Below the pieces are notes generated by a model. It did no database searches, was not told where the DNA came from, and saw nothing but the letters and a program-made list of their open reading frames with translations. The position numbers were made by a program, and so were the translations under genes. Below, piece after piece: positions 8,480-17,937 of a stretch of DNA of 64,000 nt. The number at the start of each line of letters is the position of its first letter. Positions within the stretch are counted from its first letter, which is position 1. Source of the stretch: Oscillospiraceae bacterium (GTDB lineage: Bacteria; Bacillota; Clostridia; Oscillospirales; Ruminococcaceae); contig JAJQGJ010000002.1 of NCBI GenBank assembly GCA_021200565.1, positions 37,351 to 101,350 on the forward strand, written 5' to 3'.

Positions 8480-8533
8480 ATGATGAGAGAAGACAACTAC
8501 AATTATAAAACAATTCTGGAGGAGTTTAAATGA
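8480..8533 (+). CDS. 17-residue upstream ORF coupled to mcrB
   Basis: ATG at 8480 with SD GAAGGTGATA upstream encodes 17 residues (MMREDNYNYKTILEEFK) and ends in TGA at 8531-8533, overlapping the mcrB ATG at 8530 as ATGA. The mcrB SD (GGAGGAG) lies inside this ORF, so translation of the short ORF would control access to the mcrB start. I do not recognise the peptide. It is either a true leader peptide or the degenerate end of a lost gene. Confidence 0.5.
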   Translation: MMREDNYNYKTILEEFK

Positions 8534-10572
8534 TAGATAAATCCAGTATAGAGCTTGCATTAGAAGAATACAAACAGGATTTTGTGCCTGTCTTGTGGGA
8601 AAGTGAGCGATACAAATGGGAGGCTATAAAAGTCTTCCAGGATAATTGGGATGTTAATGCTACCGATTTTGCGGATATGCTTGAACGGTCTTTTTCTGGA
8701 ACTTATAATTTGTTGCTATCTGCCAGTAATTTTCCTGCAAAGATGATTGTCAGTTTTGCAAGGTCTGCGCCGGATGATGTTCGTGCCATGTTTGTGGCAT
8801 TATTTGATGAGAGCGTAGACGTGATAGAACGTATTGAAACATTCAAAGAAAAAGCCTCTGTTTTACATGAGAAATATGGGAATGGAGCCAGGCAACATTA
8901 CCAGAATGAGAACTCAATCAGTATCTATCTGTGGCTTCGCTACCCCGACAAATACTATATTTTTAAGCTCAGAGAAATAAAGAATGTAGCCACAAAGCTT
9001 CTTAGTGATTATCGTTTTATACAGGGTCACTATGAAGAGAACCTCAGAAACTTCTATAGCCTCTATGATGAAATCTGTGAATATGTCAGTGCAGACAAAG
9101 AACTTATCAATCTTTTCGAATCGCAGCTTACTGAGGATTGTTATCCCGACCCTAAATATAAAACCTTAACTGTTGATGTGGGATTTTATATCAGCCGTTA
9201 CTATCTTGAAGAGGAGCTTGCGGAGGCGTTGGATAATATGGATTTGAGCAATGTTGAGTTATATACTAAAGCCGAAGCGGAAGAGGAGAATCCTGACCGC
9301 AGATATTGGTGGCTGGATGCAAATCCGAGGATTTGGAGCTTTTCTAAGATTAATGTCGGAGAAAGACAATCTTATTCCCTTCGTAATGAGAACAATAACA
9401 AGAGACGTATTTATCAGAATTTCTTGGATGTAAAAGTCGGCGATATGGTTATCGGCTATGAATCCCAACCTGTCAAGCAGATTGTTGCTATTTGCAGGAT
9501 TACTGCGGAGCAGAACGGCGAAAAGATAGAGTTTGAGAAGGTAGAAAATCTGACTTCTCCTATTGATTATGCCACTTTGAAGGCTTGCCCGGAACTTGAA
9601 AAGATGGAGTTTCTTGTGAATCCTAATGGTAGCTTGTTCAAGCTTACCGAAGACGAATATGACTTCATTATGGACTTAATCCGTGCTGAAAATCCGATTG
9701 TCAAAGAAAAAGATGTCAAAAAATATAGTAAAGAAAAATTCCTGAATGATGTCTTCATGGACGAGAAAAAATACGATACTCTTGTGGCTGTTCTCAGAAA
9801 CAAGAAGAATATAATCTTACAGGGTGCACCGGGTGTCGGAAAGACGTATGCCGCAAGGAGATTGGCTTACTCAATCATGGGTGAAGAGGATGAGGAGCGG
9901 GTTCAGCTTGTCCAGTTCCACCAGAATTATTCCTACGAGGATTTCATCATGGGATATAAGCCGACTGAGGATGGCGGGTTTGAACTGAGAAGCGGTGTTT
10001 TCTATCGCTTCTGCCAGAAGGCTTCCAATCTGCCTGACAAGGATTTCTTTTTCATCATCGACGAAATCAATCGTGGAAATATGAGCAAGATTTTCGGCGA
10101 GCTATTGATGCTAATTGAGAAGGACTATCGTGGCGAGAGGATGACTTTGCCTTATGAAGGAAAGTCGATTCAGGTTCCTAAAAATCTCTACATAATCGGC
10201 ATGATGAACACGGCGGACAGAAGCCTTGCCATGATTGACTATGCCTTGCGCCGCAGATTCAGCTTTATTGAAATGGAACCGGCATTTGATTCGGAAGGAT
10301 TCAGGAAGTATCAGGAAAGTCTGAACAACGAGACTTTTGATAGGCTTATTGACGAAGTCATAGAGCTGAATAAAAAGATTGCAGAAGATAAGTCACTCGG
10401 AAAAGGCTTCTGCATCGGTCACAGCTACTTCTGCAACTGGGATGAATGCACGAAAGAAAAGATGCAGGAAGTCGTTGACTTCGATATTATTCCGACACTT
10501 GAGGAATATTGGTTTGATGAGCCTGACGAAGTGCAAAAGTGGAGTGATATACTGCATGGAGTAGTTCAATGA
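8530..10572 (+). CDS. mcrB: McrB-type GTPase of a type IV (modified-DNA) restriction system, with EVE-like domain
   Basis: 680 residues. The N-terminal ~250 residues are of unknown fold. Residues about 257-383 (RYWWLDANPRIWSF, KVGDMVIGYES) match an EVE/PUA-like domain, known in restriction proteins to read modified cytosines. The C-terminal AAA+ domain has Walker A GAPGVGKT (about 434-441), Walker B FFFIIDEINRG (about 505-515) and the McrB hallmark MNTADRS (about 558) with an arginine finger-like RRRF. McrB hexamers hydrolyse GTP and drive the McrC nuclease after recognising modified DNA. It overlaps mcrC by 4 bp (ATGA), so the two are co-translated. The partner and context make the assignment firm; the modified base recognised is not known. 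Confidence 0.93.
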   Translation: MIDKSSIELALEEYKQDFVPVLWESERYKWEAIKVFQDNWDVNATDFADMLERSFSGTYNLLLSASNFPAKMIVSFARSAPDDVRAMFVALFDESVDVIERIETFKEKASVLHEKYGNGARQHYQNENSISIYLWLRYPDKYYIFKLREIKNVATKLLSDYRFIQGHYEENLRNFYSLYDEICEYVSADKELINLFESQLTEDCYPDPKYKTLTVDVGFYISRYYLEEELAEALDNMDLSNVELYTKAEAEEENPDRRYWWLDANPRIWSFSKINVGERQSYSLRNENNNKRRIYQNFLDVKVGDMVIGYESQPVKQIVAICRITAEQNGEKIEFEKVENLTSPIDYATLKACPELEKMEFLVNPNGSLFKLTEDEYDFIMDLIRAENPIVKEKDVKKYSKEKFLNDVFMDEKKYDTLVAVLRNKKNIILQGAPGVGKTYAARRLAYSIMGEEDEERVQLVQFHQNYSYEDFIMGYKPTEDGGFELRSGVFYRFCQKASNLPDKDFFFIIDEINRGNMSKIFGELLMLIEKDYRGERMTLPYEGKSIQVPKNLYIIGMMNTADRSLAMIDYALRRRFSFIEMEPAFDSEGFRKYQESLNNETFDRLIDEVIELNKKIAEDKSLGKGFCIGHSYFCNWDECTKEKMQEVVDFDIIPTLEEYWFDEPDEVQKWSDILHGVVQ

Positions 10573-11636
10573 AACAGAATGAACACGTTCTGGTAAAGAA
10601 CATCTACTATATGCTGGCTTATGCTTTTCAGGCGTTGAAGCAGTCGAGCTTTGAGAGCGTTGAAACCGAGGAGTTCGACAACGTGCAGAACCTGTTTGCC
10701 GCTATTCTCAGCAAAGGCATAGGCGTTCAAGTGAAGCAGGGACTCTATCGGGAGTATCAGAACAAGTCGGAGAACCTCTCAACCATGCGTGGCAGGATTG
10801 ATATGCCCGGAACGATAAGGCATAAAATTACCCGCAGGCAAAAGTTAGCCTGCGAGTATGACGAACTGTCGGAGAACAATCTTCTCAATCAGATTCTTAA
10901 AACGACCGTTATGCTTCTATTGAAAAGCGACGAAGTCGAGACAGAATACAAAGATATTCTCAAAAAAGAGATGCTCTACTTTTCAGGAATAGACCTGATT
11001 GAACCGTCTTCAATTCGGTGGGAACGAGTTCGGTTTCACAGAAATAATCAGAACTATCGGGTTCTCGTGAGCTTGTGCCAGTTTATCCTGCAGGGAATGC
11101 TTCTGACGACCGAGCATGGAGAAAACAAGCTCGCATCTTTCATAGACAGCCAACAGATGTATCATCTGTACGAGAAGTTTATTCTCGAGTATTACAGAAA
11201 AGAGATTCCCAAGCTTAACGCTTCTGCATCGCAGATTGATTGGGCACTCGATGACGATGGGAAAACGATGCTTCCGAAAATGCAGAGCGATATTATGCTT
11301 TCACACGGGGACACTGTGCTGATTATAGACGCAAAGTATTATTCCCGCACCATGCAGACACAGTTTGGAACCCGTACATTGCGCTCGCATAACATGTATC
11401 AGATTTTTACATATGTCAAAAACAAAGACTCAGAGTTCGGAGACAGACTGCATACTGTTTCGGGAATGCTTTTGTATGCCCATACCGACGAAGCCATCCA
11501 GCCGGAGCAGTCCTACCGGATGAGCGGCAACAGGATTGACGTCAGGACTCTCGACCTGAATTGCGAGTTTTCAGAGATAAAGAGCAGGCTGAACGGGATA
11601 GCGAAAGAGTTCTTTCCGGAGTTGAATATTAAATAA
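10569..11636 (+). CDS. mcrC: McrC nuclease subunit of the type IV restriction system
   Basis: 355 residues, normal for McrC. The N-terminal half (VKNIYYMLAYAFQ, then RGRIDM) is the conserved McrC region that contacts the McrB ring. The C-terminal half carries the PD-(D/E)XK nuclease core: MQSDIML (Asp near 240) and IIDAKYYSR (Asp and Lys near 254-256). McrC cuts DNA when stimulated by McrB GTP hydrolysis. The start codon overlaps the mcrB stop as ATGA. The gene is convergent with the minus-strand ion-channel gene, with 29 bp between the stops and no obvious terminator. Confidence 0.93.
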   Translation: MKQNEHVLVKNIYYMLAYAFQALKQSSFESVETEEFDNVQNLFAAILSKGIGVQVKQGLYREYQNKSENLSTMRGRIDMPGTIRHKITRRQKLACEYDELSENNLLNQILKTTVMLLLKSDEVETEYKDILKKEMLYFSGIDLIEPSSIRWERVRFHRNNQNYRVLVSLCQFILQGMLLTTEHGENKLASFIDSQQMYHLYEKFILEYYRKEIPKLNASASQIDWALDDDGKTMLPKMQSDIMLSHGDTVLIIDAKYYSRTMQTQFGTRTLRSHNMYQIFTYVKNKDSEFGDRLHTVSGMLLYAHTDEAIQPEQSYRMSGNRIDVRTLDLNCEFSEIKSRLNGIAKEFFPELNIK

Positions 11637-11665
11637 AGGAGGGTGTTCGGGAGACCTAAATCAGA

Positions 11666-13693
11666 TTAATGCCTGCTATAAACAATCAGCTTGTCTTTTT
11701 CTGTAAGCTCGACAGTGATATTATTCTGATTTCCGGTGAACAGAGTTGTGTCGGAGCTGGAATTGACGTATCCTATCACTATCGCCTTGTTGGAATCCGG
11801 CGAAGCGTCATAGACTGCTCTTATGAGCTGTGCAGCTGTACAACGAGGAGGAAGCTTCCTGAGGAAGGTGCTGACCGGCTTGGTGTAAAGCTCCTTGCTC
11901 TCATATGTATCTGCACCAGCTTCGTCATATGTGAGAATATCGCAGTAGTATTCGTACAGCGAAACCTTTTCACTTATCTGGGTAACCATCTTACTGATAT
12001 ATCTGTTGCTGATAACAACATTTTTCGCACTGAAATCATGAACTACATCGTAGTTCTTCGGATTGATAATCTCAACTATAACATCAATAGTGTTGATGTC
12101 GAAGTTGGGATTTTTTCTGAGTCTCTCCACGATTATATCCTGAACATAAATAAGGTATGTGAGGGCGTTTGAATCGATGTCTTCAGCCGGCACACTGTCG
12201 TCCGAGAGGATCAGGATGCTCGTATCTCCTTCATGAGAATCGATATATTCATCGATGGCAGAGGTTATTTTATCGTTCTCATAGACCTCAGCCTCTTTCA
12301 CGGAGCTGACATAGGTATAGTCCCTGTAGTAGTCGTGCTTTTCGAGGCTCTTTTTGTCGTCAATTACAAGAATATCAACTATTTCCCTTCCGTCTTTACG
12401 GTTCCATTCCTCTCTGAAAGCATCAAAGCCGTTCATAATATCCTCGCTCTTTGAGTTATGTCCGACTATAATTATATTTGTTGGTGCCATCCAGTAATCA
12501 AGATTCAGCTCCACTTCAACAGGTTCAGCATCAAAGGATTCAGTTCGGTCAATATCTTCATCGTAATCGGCAATATAGAACGATTCAGTACCAGTTTTTG
12601 TTTTCATTGTCGTGAGCGGAATAGCATGGTAATTCGTGGACAGATAATGCGACGTTTCGCCTATCTCGTCCCACTTTTCATCATGAGGTCTTGAATAACA
12701 CTCAGCTCCTCTGTTGGAAAACAGCTCACTGTAAACTGTGTTCAGCTCAGGCATGATAGAAAACTGGGACAGAATCTGACCAAGAATTTTGTTGACAGGC
12801 ACAGGTATGATATTGCACTTGCCGAGCTTCTCCTTGTGGTAGATGATTTTATCGACAAGCTGCTGAGTCCATTGGTCTTCAATTTCTACGATAATAGTCT
12901 GATCATCCCTCGACCTTTCGGAGGAAGTCAGCTCCGCAACCTGAACCAATGTCTTGATCGTATTTGAGTTGCCGTGTTCAAGCTGTTCACGCCTCTCGGA
13001 ATAATCATACTTGCAGACAGAGCTCTGGACACTGCTGCTGAGAATAATGATGCTTTTTGCGTCAAGAATCGATATGTCATGCAAGGCTTTTGAGGAGAAT
13101 GTGTCGCCTTCTCTTACTATTATCGTCAGCTTATTCCTGATTTTCTCCCGGCTGATGGTATCTGCAATACGATCGGATATATCCCGTTCCACACGTTCAA
13201 CATTATCATTAACAAGAATAACAATAGTCTCTCTCGTTCCTTCATAAAGCAAATCGTTGATTATCTCGGAAGCACGTGAATTCCAGTTGAGTATGACAGT
13301 GTGCCCGGATATTCTCAATGGTCTGTTGCCTGATTTCGAATTCTCGATAAAGCTGGATATGGTATTGGTGACATAACCGATTACTGCGCCGGTGAATGTG
13401 ATCATTCCGACTATTACAATAATTATGCAGGCGATTATAAGACCAACACTTGCTTCGCCTATGTCGGTTATAACATAGGACACGCAACCGGCGTCGAGAA
13501 CCATACTTATAGTATAAAACACCGACTGCCAGAAGCCCGACTCCTGCAAAGAATCCGGTGCCAGACAGGATATTACCACTGCAGAGATTGCAAACCAAAG
13601 AACATTAAGCAGCAAAATGCCGAGCAGAATAGCATGCGACGGCTTTTTAGCCACATATATACTGATGCTTTCCCTGATCTTTTTCAATTTCAT
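11666..13693 (-). CDS. Two-TM RCK ion-channel protein (CASTOR/POLLUX-like), last gene of the tubulin-vWA-FtsK operon
   Basis: 675 residues from the ATG at 13693, chosen because GGAGGG lies 6 bases upstream; the longer frame to 13720 has none. The N-terminus has TM1 (ILLGILLLNVLWFAISAVVI), a pore-loop-like segment (FWQSVFYTISMVLDAGC) and TM2 (IIACIIIVIVGMITFTGAVI). The rest is cytoplasmic with two RCK-like Rossmann units: HTVILNWNSRASEIINDLL (about 130) and NIIIVGHNSKSEDIM (about 405). This order (two TM, pore, tandem RCK with HxVILxWN) is that of CASTOR/POLLUX-type channels, which pass cations under nucleotide or Ca2+ control. It follows the small helical genes on the same strand after a 123-bp gap holding a GC-rich hairpin, so its dose may be set separately. 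A signalling or effector role in the system is inferred. Confidence 0.75.
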   Translation of the reverse strand: MKLKKIRESISIYVAKKPSHAILLGILLLNVLWFAISAVVISCLAPDSLQESGFWQSVFYTISMVLDAGCVSYVITDIGEASVGLIIACIIIVIVGMITFTGAVIGYVTNTISSFIENSKSGNRPLRISGHTVILNWNSRASEIINDLLYEGTRETIVILVNDNVERVERDISDRIADTISREKIRNKLTIIVREGDTFSSKALHDISILDAKSIIILSSSVQSSVCKYDYSERREQLEHGNSNTIKTLVQVAELTSSERSRDDQTIIVEIEDQWTQQLVDKIIYHKEKLGKCNIIPVPVNKILGQILSQFSIMPELNTVYSELFSNRGAECYSRPHDEKWDEIGETSHYLSTNYHAIPLTTMKTKTGTESFYIADYDEDIDRTESFDAEPVEVELNLDYWMAPTNIIIVGHNSKSEDIMNGFDAFREEWNRKDGREIVDILVIDDKKSLEKHDYYRDYTYVSSVKEAEVYENDKITSAIDEYIDSHEGDTSILILSDDSVPAEDIDSNALTYLIYVQDIIVERLRKNPNFDINTIDVIVEIINPKNYDVVHDFSAKNVVISNRYISKMVTQISEKVSLYEYYCDILTYDEAGADTYESKELYTKPVSTFLRKLPPRCTAAQLIRAVYDASPDSNKAIVIGYVNSSSDTTLFTGNQNNITVELTEKDKLIVYSRH

Positions 13694-13720
13694 ACAACAC
13701 CCTCCAAAATCCACACACAA

Positions 13721-13758
13721 GCGGCGGCATCATTCTGACAGAAACCGCCGCAGTTTTT
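13721..13758. other. GC-rich hairpin between the small helical gene and the channel gene
   Basis: GCGGCGG (13721-13727) pairs with CCGCCGC (13745-13751). On the plus strand it is followed by AGTTTTT (a terminator shape in that direction, where no gene ends). On the minus strand it would be an internal operon hairpin that could reduce read-through or protect the upstream mRNA. Confidence 0.5.
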
Positions 13759-13816
13759 ATCTGATTATCCCAACTGCTGCCCGCAAAACGCCTCAGAGCA
13801 ATTATTTCAGCGCTTT

Positions 13817-14104
13817 TCAATCATCCTCGGCCCAGATTGCATCTTCTTTCCTATGATGATCAATTTCCGCCTGCAGCTCTTCGGCTAATTTACCGGCTCG
13901 CTCAGCTATTTCCGCATACTTCACGGTACATGCAGTGATTTTCTTGTTGATTTCTTCGACAGCCTGGTCACCGGAAACCAGAGCACCAGCACAAACGCCT
14001 GCAAGCGTCTGGAGCTCCGACTGTACAGAGTACACGTTGCTTGCGAACGCATACAAAGCCTGCATCATAGCCTGGTAATTCTGTTCATTATATACATCTG
14101 CCAT
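13817..14104 (-). CDS. Small helical protein B of the tubulin-vWA-FtsK operon
   Basis: 95 residues, almost wholly alpha-helical by composition: an N-terminal helix (YNEQNYQAMMQALYAFASNV), a central Gly/Ala/Cys turn region (LAGVCAGAL) and a long C-terminal charged helix (KKITACTVKYAEIAERAGKLAEEL). It has the size and two-helix layout of WXG100/ESX proteins but lacks the W-x-G motif. SD AGGGGAGTG precedes the ATG. It lies 13 bp after helical protein A and near the FtsK-type ATPase, the position of secreted partners in type VII systems. I infer a partner or substrate of the ATPase but cannot assign a family. Confidence 0.6.
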   Translation of the reverse strand: MADVYNEQNYQAMMQALYAFASNVYSVQSELQTLAGVCAGALVSGDQAVEEINKKITACTVKYAEIAERAGKLAEELQAEIDHHRKEDAIWAEDD

Positions 14105-14117
14105 ACAATCACTCCCC

Positions 14118-14423
14118 TTAACGGCTTCTGCCTTTAGAGTTGCTGAAGGCGTTCTGACGACCTTTGCGGACTATAGCAGCTCTCTGCAGCTTCAGAACGA
14201 GCTTCTTGACAGGATAAGACGCTTCGGCTTCTTCTTCTCCCATATCCTCAAGAATCTTCAATATCTCAGCCGAGTATCTCCCGAGCCCTGATTTGTTTTC
14301 TTCGTAAACATCAAGCAGCGTTTGCGTTTCCTGATGAAGACGTCCAGAAAGCAGCGTGAGGTTATCCGCCATGTTCTCCAACGCTTTGATTCCTTCATCA
14401 GATACTGTTACCGGACCTGGCAT
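14118..14423 (-). CDS. Small helical protein A of the tubulin-vWA-FtsK operon
   Basis: 101 residues: a first helix (SDEGIKALENMADNLTLLSG), a second helix (LHQETQTLLDVYEENKSGLG), a third helix and a basic C-terminal tail (KGRQNAFSNSKGRSR). SD AAAGGAG stands 9 bases before the ATG. Size and helical content resemble WXG100-like proteins, and a G-x-x-x-x-E/I-x-x-I turn (GLGRYSAEILKIL) lies in the middle, but there is no W-x-G. Between the FtsK-type ATPase gene (44 bp upstream) and helical protein B (13 bp downstream), it is probably the second half of a heterodimer. No database family recognised. Confidence 0.6.
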   Translation of the reverse strand: MPGPVTVSDEGIKALENMADNLTLLSGRLHQETQTLLDVYEENKSGLGRYSAEILKILEDMGEEEAEASYPVKKLVLKLQRAAIVRKGRQNAFSNSKGRSR

Positions 14424-14466
14424 CTTGAATTGCTCCTTTCAAAATAATTATAGATTTCCAATGTTT

Positions 14467-17400
14467 CTAATTTACCGCTTCTCCCTTTTCATCAATATCC
14501 CATCCATCCCATGAGATACCGTTATGGATAAACGGGCGAAGTGAGTACTGCTCCAGACTATCTGTGTATTGGCATATATGCTCCGGCAAGCCTGATGCAG
14601 CTTTTGATGAAAACAGCATCCTTGAATCGTCTGCAGAAATCTGGAAGGCAATTTTATGCCTGAACAATTCAGCCTGAAGACCGGAGCTTCTGAGATCTGA
14701 CAGATCATTCAGACAGATCATAAAGTGATACCCTAATCTGCTTCCCTGCTTTATGATGTACCTGAAATCCTCCAGAGCGTTGTAGACACCAGGCTTTTCA
14801 GGTTCAGAATCTGATTTCTCTTGAGAAACCTCTGGAAGCTCTTCTGATTCTTCCGCAGCGGTCACTCTGCCTGTCTTCCTGCAATATTCCTGATGCAAGC
14901 GTTCTATCTCAGCAGTCATATACTCGACACTTCTGTCTTCTGCAAGCCATTGCTCTTCAAGCTCGTCAATGTGATACATCTCTTCGAATTCCCGCTGAGC
15001 ATCATCCACCTCTGCCACCTGCTGCAGCTCCTCTTCGGTTTTAGCGGTTACCGAAGACAAATCGCCGACAGCAGCCTTCACAGCAGCATCCTGCTTCAAT
15101 TTCTCAGGCTCAACCAGTTCAAAATCACTGCAAATCTGATCCATTCCCAGAAGGACAATCAGCTCGCTGCTGGTGACCCGGGAGATTATTTTTTCCTTCA
15201 TCTCTGAGATGGCGTTGCAGACATCCTCCATGCCTTCACGGACATCGAACCTTGCAAAATGACTGTCCTTATACGCTTTGAACATAGAGTTCTTGCTGTA
15301 AGCCCAGACATGCACCGTAGAGCCCTGCTCACTGAAAAGCTCCATCGTTGTCATGACGACAGACATTCCGCAGGCTAGCTCGGAGTTTCTTGAGATCATA
15401 AGGATATTCTCACGGGATTCATTTGAAACGGTTGCATACTTGACGCTGACCATTCTTCTTGGTGAACCAAGTGCGAGTATCGTGTCGCCCTCGACGATGT
15501 CGGAGGCGTTTTCACGGCGGTATTCAGCTATGCCAGCCATAATACGAGCTGTGTTGAAAGCCTTATAGCTGTTTCCGTCGACAATTACTGGGTGCTTATC
15601 GACATATGTGCTGACATCATCCGGATTATACTCGCTTATGTCAACAGGACGCATACGCCTGATTCTTTCTATAAGCTTACGTTGTGGCTGAAGTGCCTCC
15701 TCACCGTTGCCCTTGAAATACATGACCTGCAGCTTTTTGACATAAACGTTCTCTCCATCACGATACTTTGCCAGAGCATAATGCGGAGGAAGAGCGTTCA
15801 TCCAGTTTCTGACCTGATCAGTTTTCATTGTGGATGAGAGCTGCAGGGTTTCGTCTATCTCGCTATAAGAATTCTTCATGGCAATTCTTGTCTGGATCTG
15901 ATCCTTGGCAGTGGTTGTCAGTCCACGTATTCCACTGGTGAAGGTCTGGCTCGAAAAGATGAACTTGATTCCGAGAGCCCGTCCTTTTGCCAGAAGATTC
16001 TGGAGGCGAAGCTTATAGGTTTCGCTGTCAGCAACAGCCTGGGACATGATAGAGAACTCGTCAAGTATGACGAATATTATCGGCATATAGGTGTCCTTCG
16101 GGACATTTTCAACCTTTTTCATATCACGATGCTTCATAAAGAACCTCTGACGCTCCATCATCTTTTCGGTCAGCTGATCAAGAAGGTCATATACCAGCTC
16201 AGGAGACTCATCAAGAAGTATATACTTTACATGTGGAGGCATCGGATCCATATACTGTGCGAATTCGGACATCTTGAAGTCGGCAAGCCAGAGCTCTACA
16301 TCATCGGGGTGATAGTCTCTCAGTATGCCGGTTATGAGGGTGTGTATCAGCGTCGACTTTCCGGAACCAGAGGCTCCCATAAGGTAGCAAGCAAAATTCT
16401 CGTTGTCAAACGAAATGCTGTTCACTCCGTCCTTGCCGTCAACACCGTATGGAAGAACTATGCTCTTGCGCCCTCTTTCGTAGTTTGGGGCGTTTTCCAT
16501 ATCAACTCTTCTGACATATTCCGTGCCGAGAGTATTCTGAGAGTTATCGTAGCTTCTCACTTCGCTCACAAACGAATCGCTGAGCTCCTGGCGCAGTTCA
16601 TACCACCTGAAGAAGTGGTTCGTTCCGTCATCCTGCCTGACAACCTCGTTCTGCTTCGTCATCTGGATTCTGAATAATCCACTTCCAACATCTGAGGACA
16701 CATCGTCCCGGGAATCATCTCTTGATGCCGAGAACTGCGTATCTGCAAGAATCAGCGTGATTCCATAGCGTTCATAATTAAGGAGAATTCTCCTGATGAG
16801 GTCTTTTGCCTCAGAAGAGAAAGATGTCGGATAGCCGATGAGAACGAGTATAGTCCTCACAATCCTCTCCTCCGGCTTGACCTGCGAATTATATTCCTGC
16901 ACTGAATCTACAAACTCGAGAGTTTCGTCTATGTCAGAAAATCCTGAAACTATCTGCCTGAGTGCATCGGCTATCTGTTCAGCACTCTTTGGAATAGGCT
17001 CTATAAGTATGCTCTCCTCGAGAGGTCTCAGAGCTCCGAGTGCAGTGTTGTTGAAATGGACGGCATCAAGAAGACAAACCTTTCTTGAGCCAATCGGTGA
17101 CTGCGAGGCAATGTCGAGGATATAATTCTGTATCCCTCGATAAAGCTTCTTTTCCTTTGCAGGAGAGCATCCTACAGACAGAACCACCTCACTTTGCAGA
17201 CTGTGCTCGAGCGGAAGCAAAACTCTGCTTCCCTTGACGTCGTAATACTCACCGAGCTTAGCCTTTGCTAAGTACTTCAGCTCTTCGATAATCGGGAACG
17301 ACTTTGCATATTGTCCGATTCCTGCGGCATAAGCTTCATCAGAAGCAGTTACAACCCTCTGCAAAGACGATGAGTCGGTATGTCCTGAGTGATGAGAAGC

Positions 17401-17937
17401 AACCAAATGAGAAAACTGCTCAAATTCCTGGCTTTCAAGAACCATGAGGCACTCATTCACGAGCTGATTTTTCAGCGCATCGATGGCTTTTTGCTCCTGG
17501 TCATCGAGCTTAACCTCTCCCGAGGTAAGCTCCGCCAGGGTTTTCTCAAACTCTTCCTTTTTGAGCTTGAGAAACATCTCGTTGCACTTAGCCTGGATAT
17601 AGATTCTCTGAGCGTATGGGTCATCAGTTCCCTCAGGATCTATCATCATAGCCCAGTTTCTCAGACGGTTGAAGTTGAGCTCACGTGGAGTTATGGTGAG
17701 AATATTTTTGCTGGTGAGGTGCTTTTCAGCTATATGGCGAAAGTAGTCGACCTTCTCCTCGTACTCCTCGATTCTCTTAAGCTGCTCCTGAAGATTATCG
17801 ATTCGCTTCTGCTTGGTGATTTCGTCCTGCTCGCCGGCTAAAATAACCTGCTTTCCAACGTTTGCGTAGCGAGCTGCTATGCTGTCGAGCTTAGCAAATA
17901 AAGAGGTATAAAGTTCGTTAATCGTCAGCATCTGCAT
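14467..17937 (-). CDS. FtsK/SpoIIIE-type ATPase of the tubulin-vWA-FtsK operon
   Basis: 1156 residues. The first ~200 are charged coiled coil (QKRIDNLQEQLKRIEEYEEK). The region around 480-750 is an FtsK/SpoIIIE motor: Walker A MGASGSGKST (about 520), the next strand ELWLADFKMSEF, Walker B IFVILDEFSIM (about 627) and SSQTFTSGIRGLTTTAKDQI before IQTRIAMK. A second, degenerate ATPase-like unit follows (about 790-950: ILALGSPRRM, ILMISRNSELACGM), and a third weak one near the end (LGYHFMICLNDLSDL). One active motor plus degenerate ones recalls EssC/EccC of type VII secretion, but without FHA domains or membrane helices. The start overlaps the upstream gene by 13 bp. It probably uses ATP to move protein, or less likely DNA, through the machine. 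Confidence 0.85.
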   Translation of the reverse strand: MQMLTINELYTSLFAKLDSIAARYANVGKQVILAGEQDEITKQKRIDNLQEQLKRIEEYEEKVDYFRHIAEKHLTSKNILTITPRELNFNRLRNWAMMIDPEGTDDPYAQRIYIQAKCNEMFLKLKKEEFEKTLAELTSGEVKLDDQEQKAIDALKNQLVNECLMVLESQEFEQFSHLVASHHSGHTDSSSLQRVVTASDEAYAAGIGQYAKSFPIIEELKYLAKAKLGEYYDVKGSRVLLPLEHSLQSEVVLSVGCSPAKEKKLYRGIQNYILDIASQSPIGSRKVCLLDAVHFNNTALGALRPLEESILIEPIPKSAEQIADALRQIVSGFSDIDETLEFVDSVQEYNSQVKPEERIVRTILVLIGYPTSFSSEAKDLIRRILLNYERYGITLILADTQFSASRDDSRDDVSSDVGSGLFRIQMTKQNEVVRQDDGTNHFFRWYELRQELSDSFVSEVRSYDNSQNTLGTEYVRRVDMENAPNYERGRKSIVLPYGVDGKDGVNSISFDNENFACYLMGASGSGKSTLIHTLITGILRDYHPDDVELWLADFKMSEFAQYMDPMPPHVKYILLDESPELVYDLLDQLTEKMMERQRFFMKHRDMKKVENVPKDTYMPIIFVILDEFSIMSQAVADSETYKLRLQNLLAKGRALGIKFIFSSQTFTSGIRGLTTTAKDQIQTRIAMKNSYSEIDETLQLSSTMKTDQVRNWMNALPPHYALAKYRDGENVYVKKLQVMYFKGNGEEALQPQRKLIERIRRMRPVDISEYNPDDVSTYVDKHPVIVDGNSYKAFNTARIMAGIAEYRRENASDIVEGDTILALGSPRRMVSVKYATVSNESRENILMISRNSELACGMSVVMTTMELFSEQGSTVHVWAYSKNSMFKAYKDSHFARFDVREGMEDVCNAISEMKEKIISRVTSSELIVLLGMDQICSDFELVEPEKLKQDAAVKAAVGDLSSVTAKTEEELQQVAEVDDAQREFEEMYHIDELEEQWLAEDRSVEYMTAEIERLHQEYCRKTGRVTAAEESEELPEVSQEKSDSEPEKPGVYNALEDFRYIIKQGSRLGYHFMICLNDLSDLRSSGLQAELFRHKIAFQISADDSRMLFSSKAASGLPEHICQYTDSLEQYSLRPFIHNGISWDGWDIDEKGEAVN

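Noticed and set aside
13817..17937. Calling the region a canonical type VII secretion system
   Set aside because: No W-x-G, no FHA domains, no YukD, EssB or EsaA-like genes; only a partial resemblance remains.
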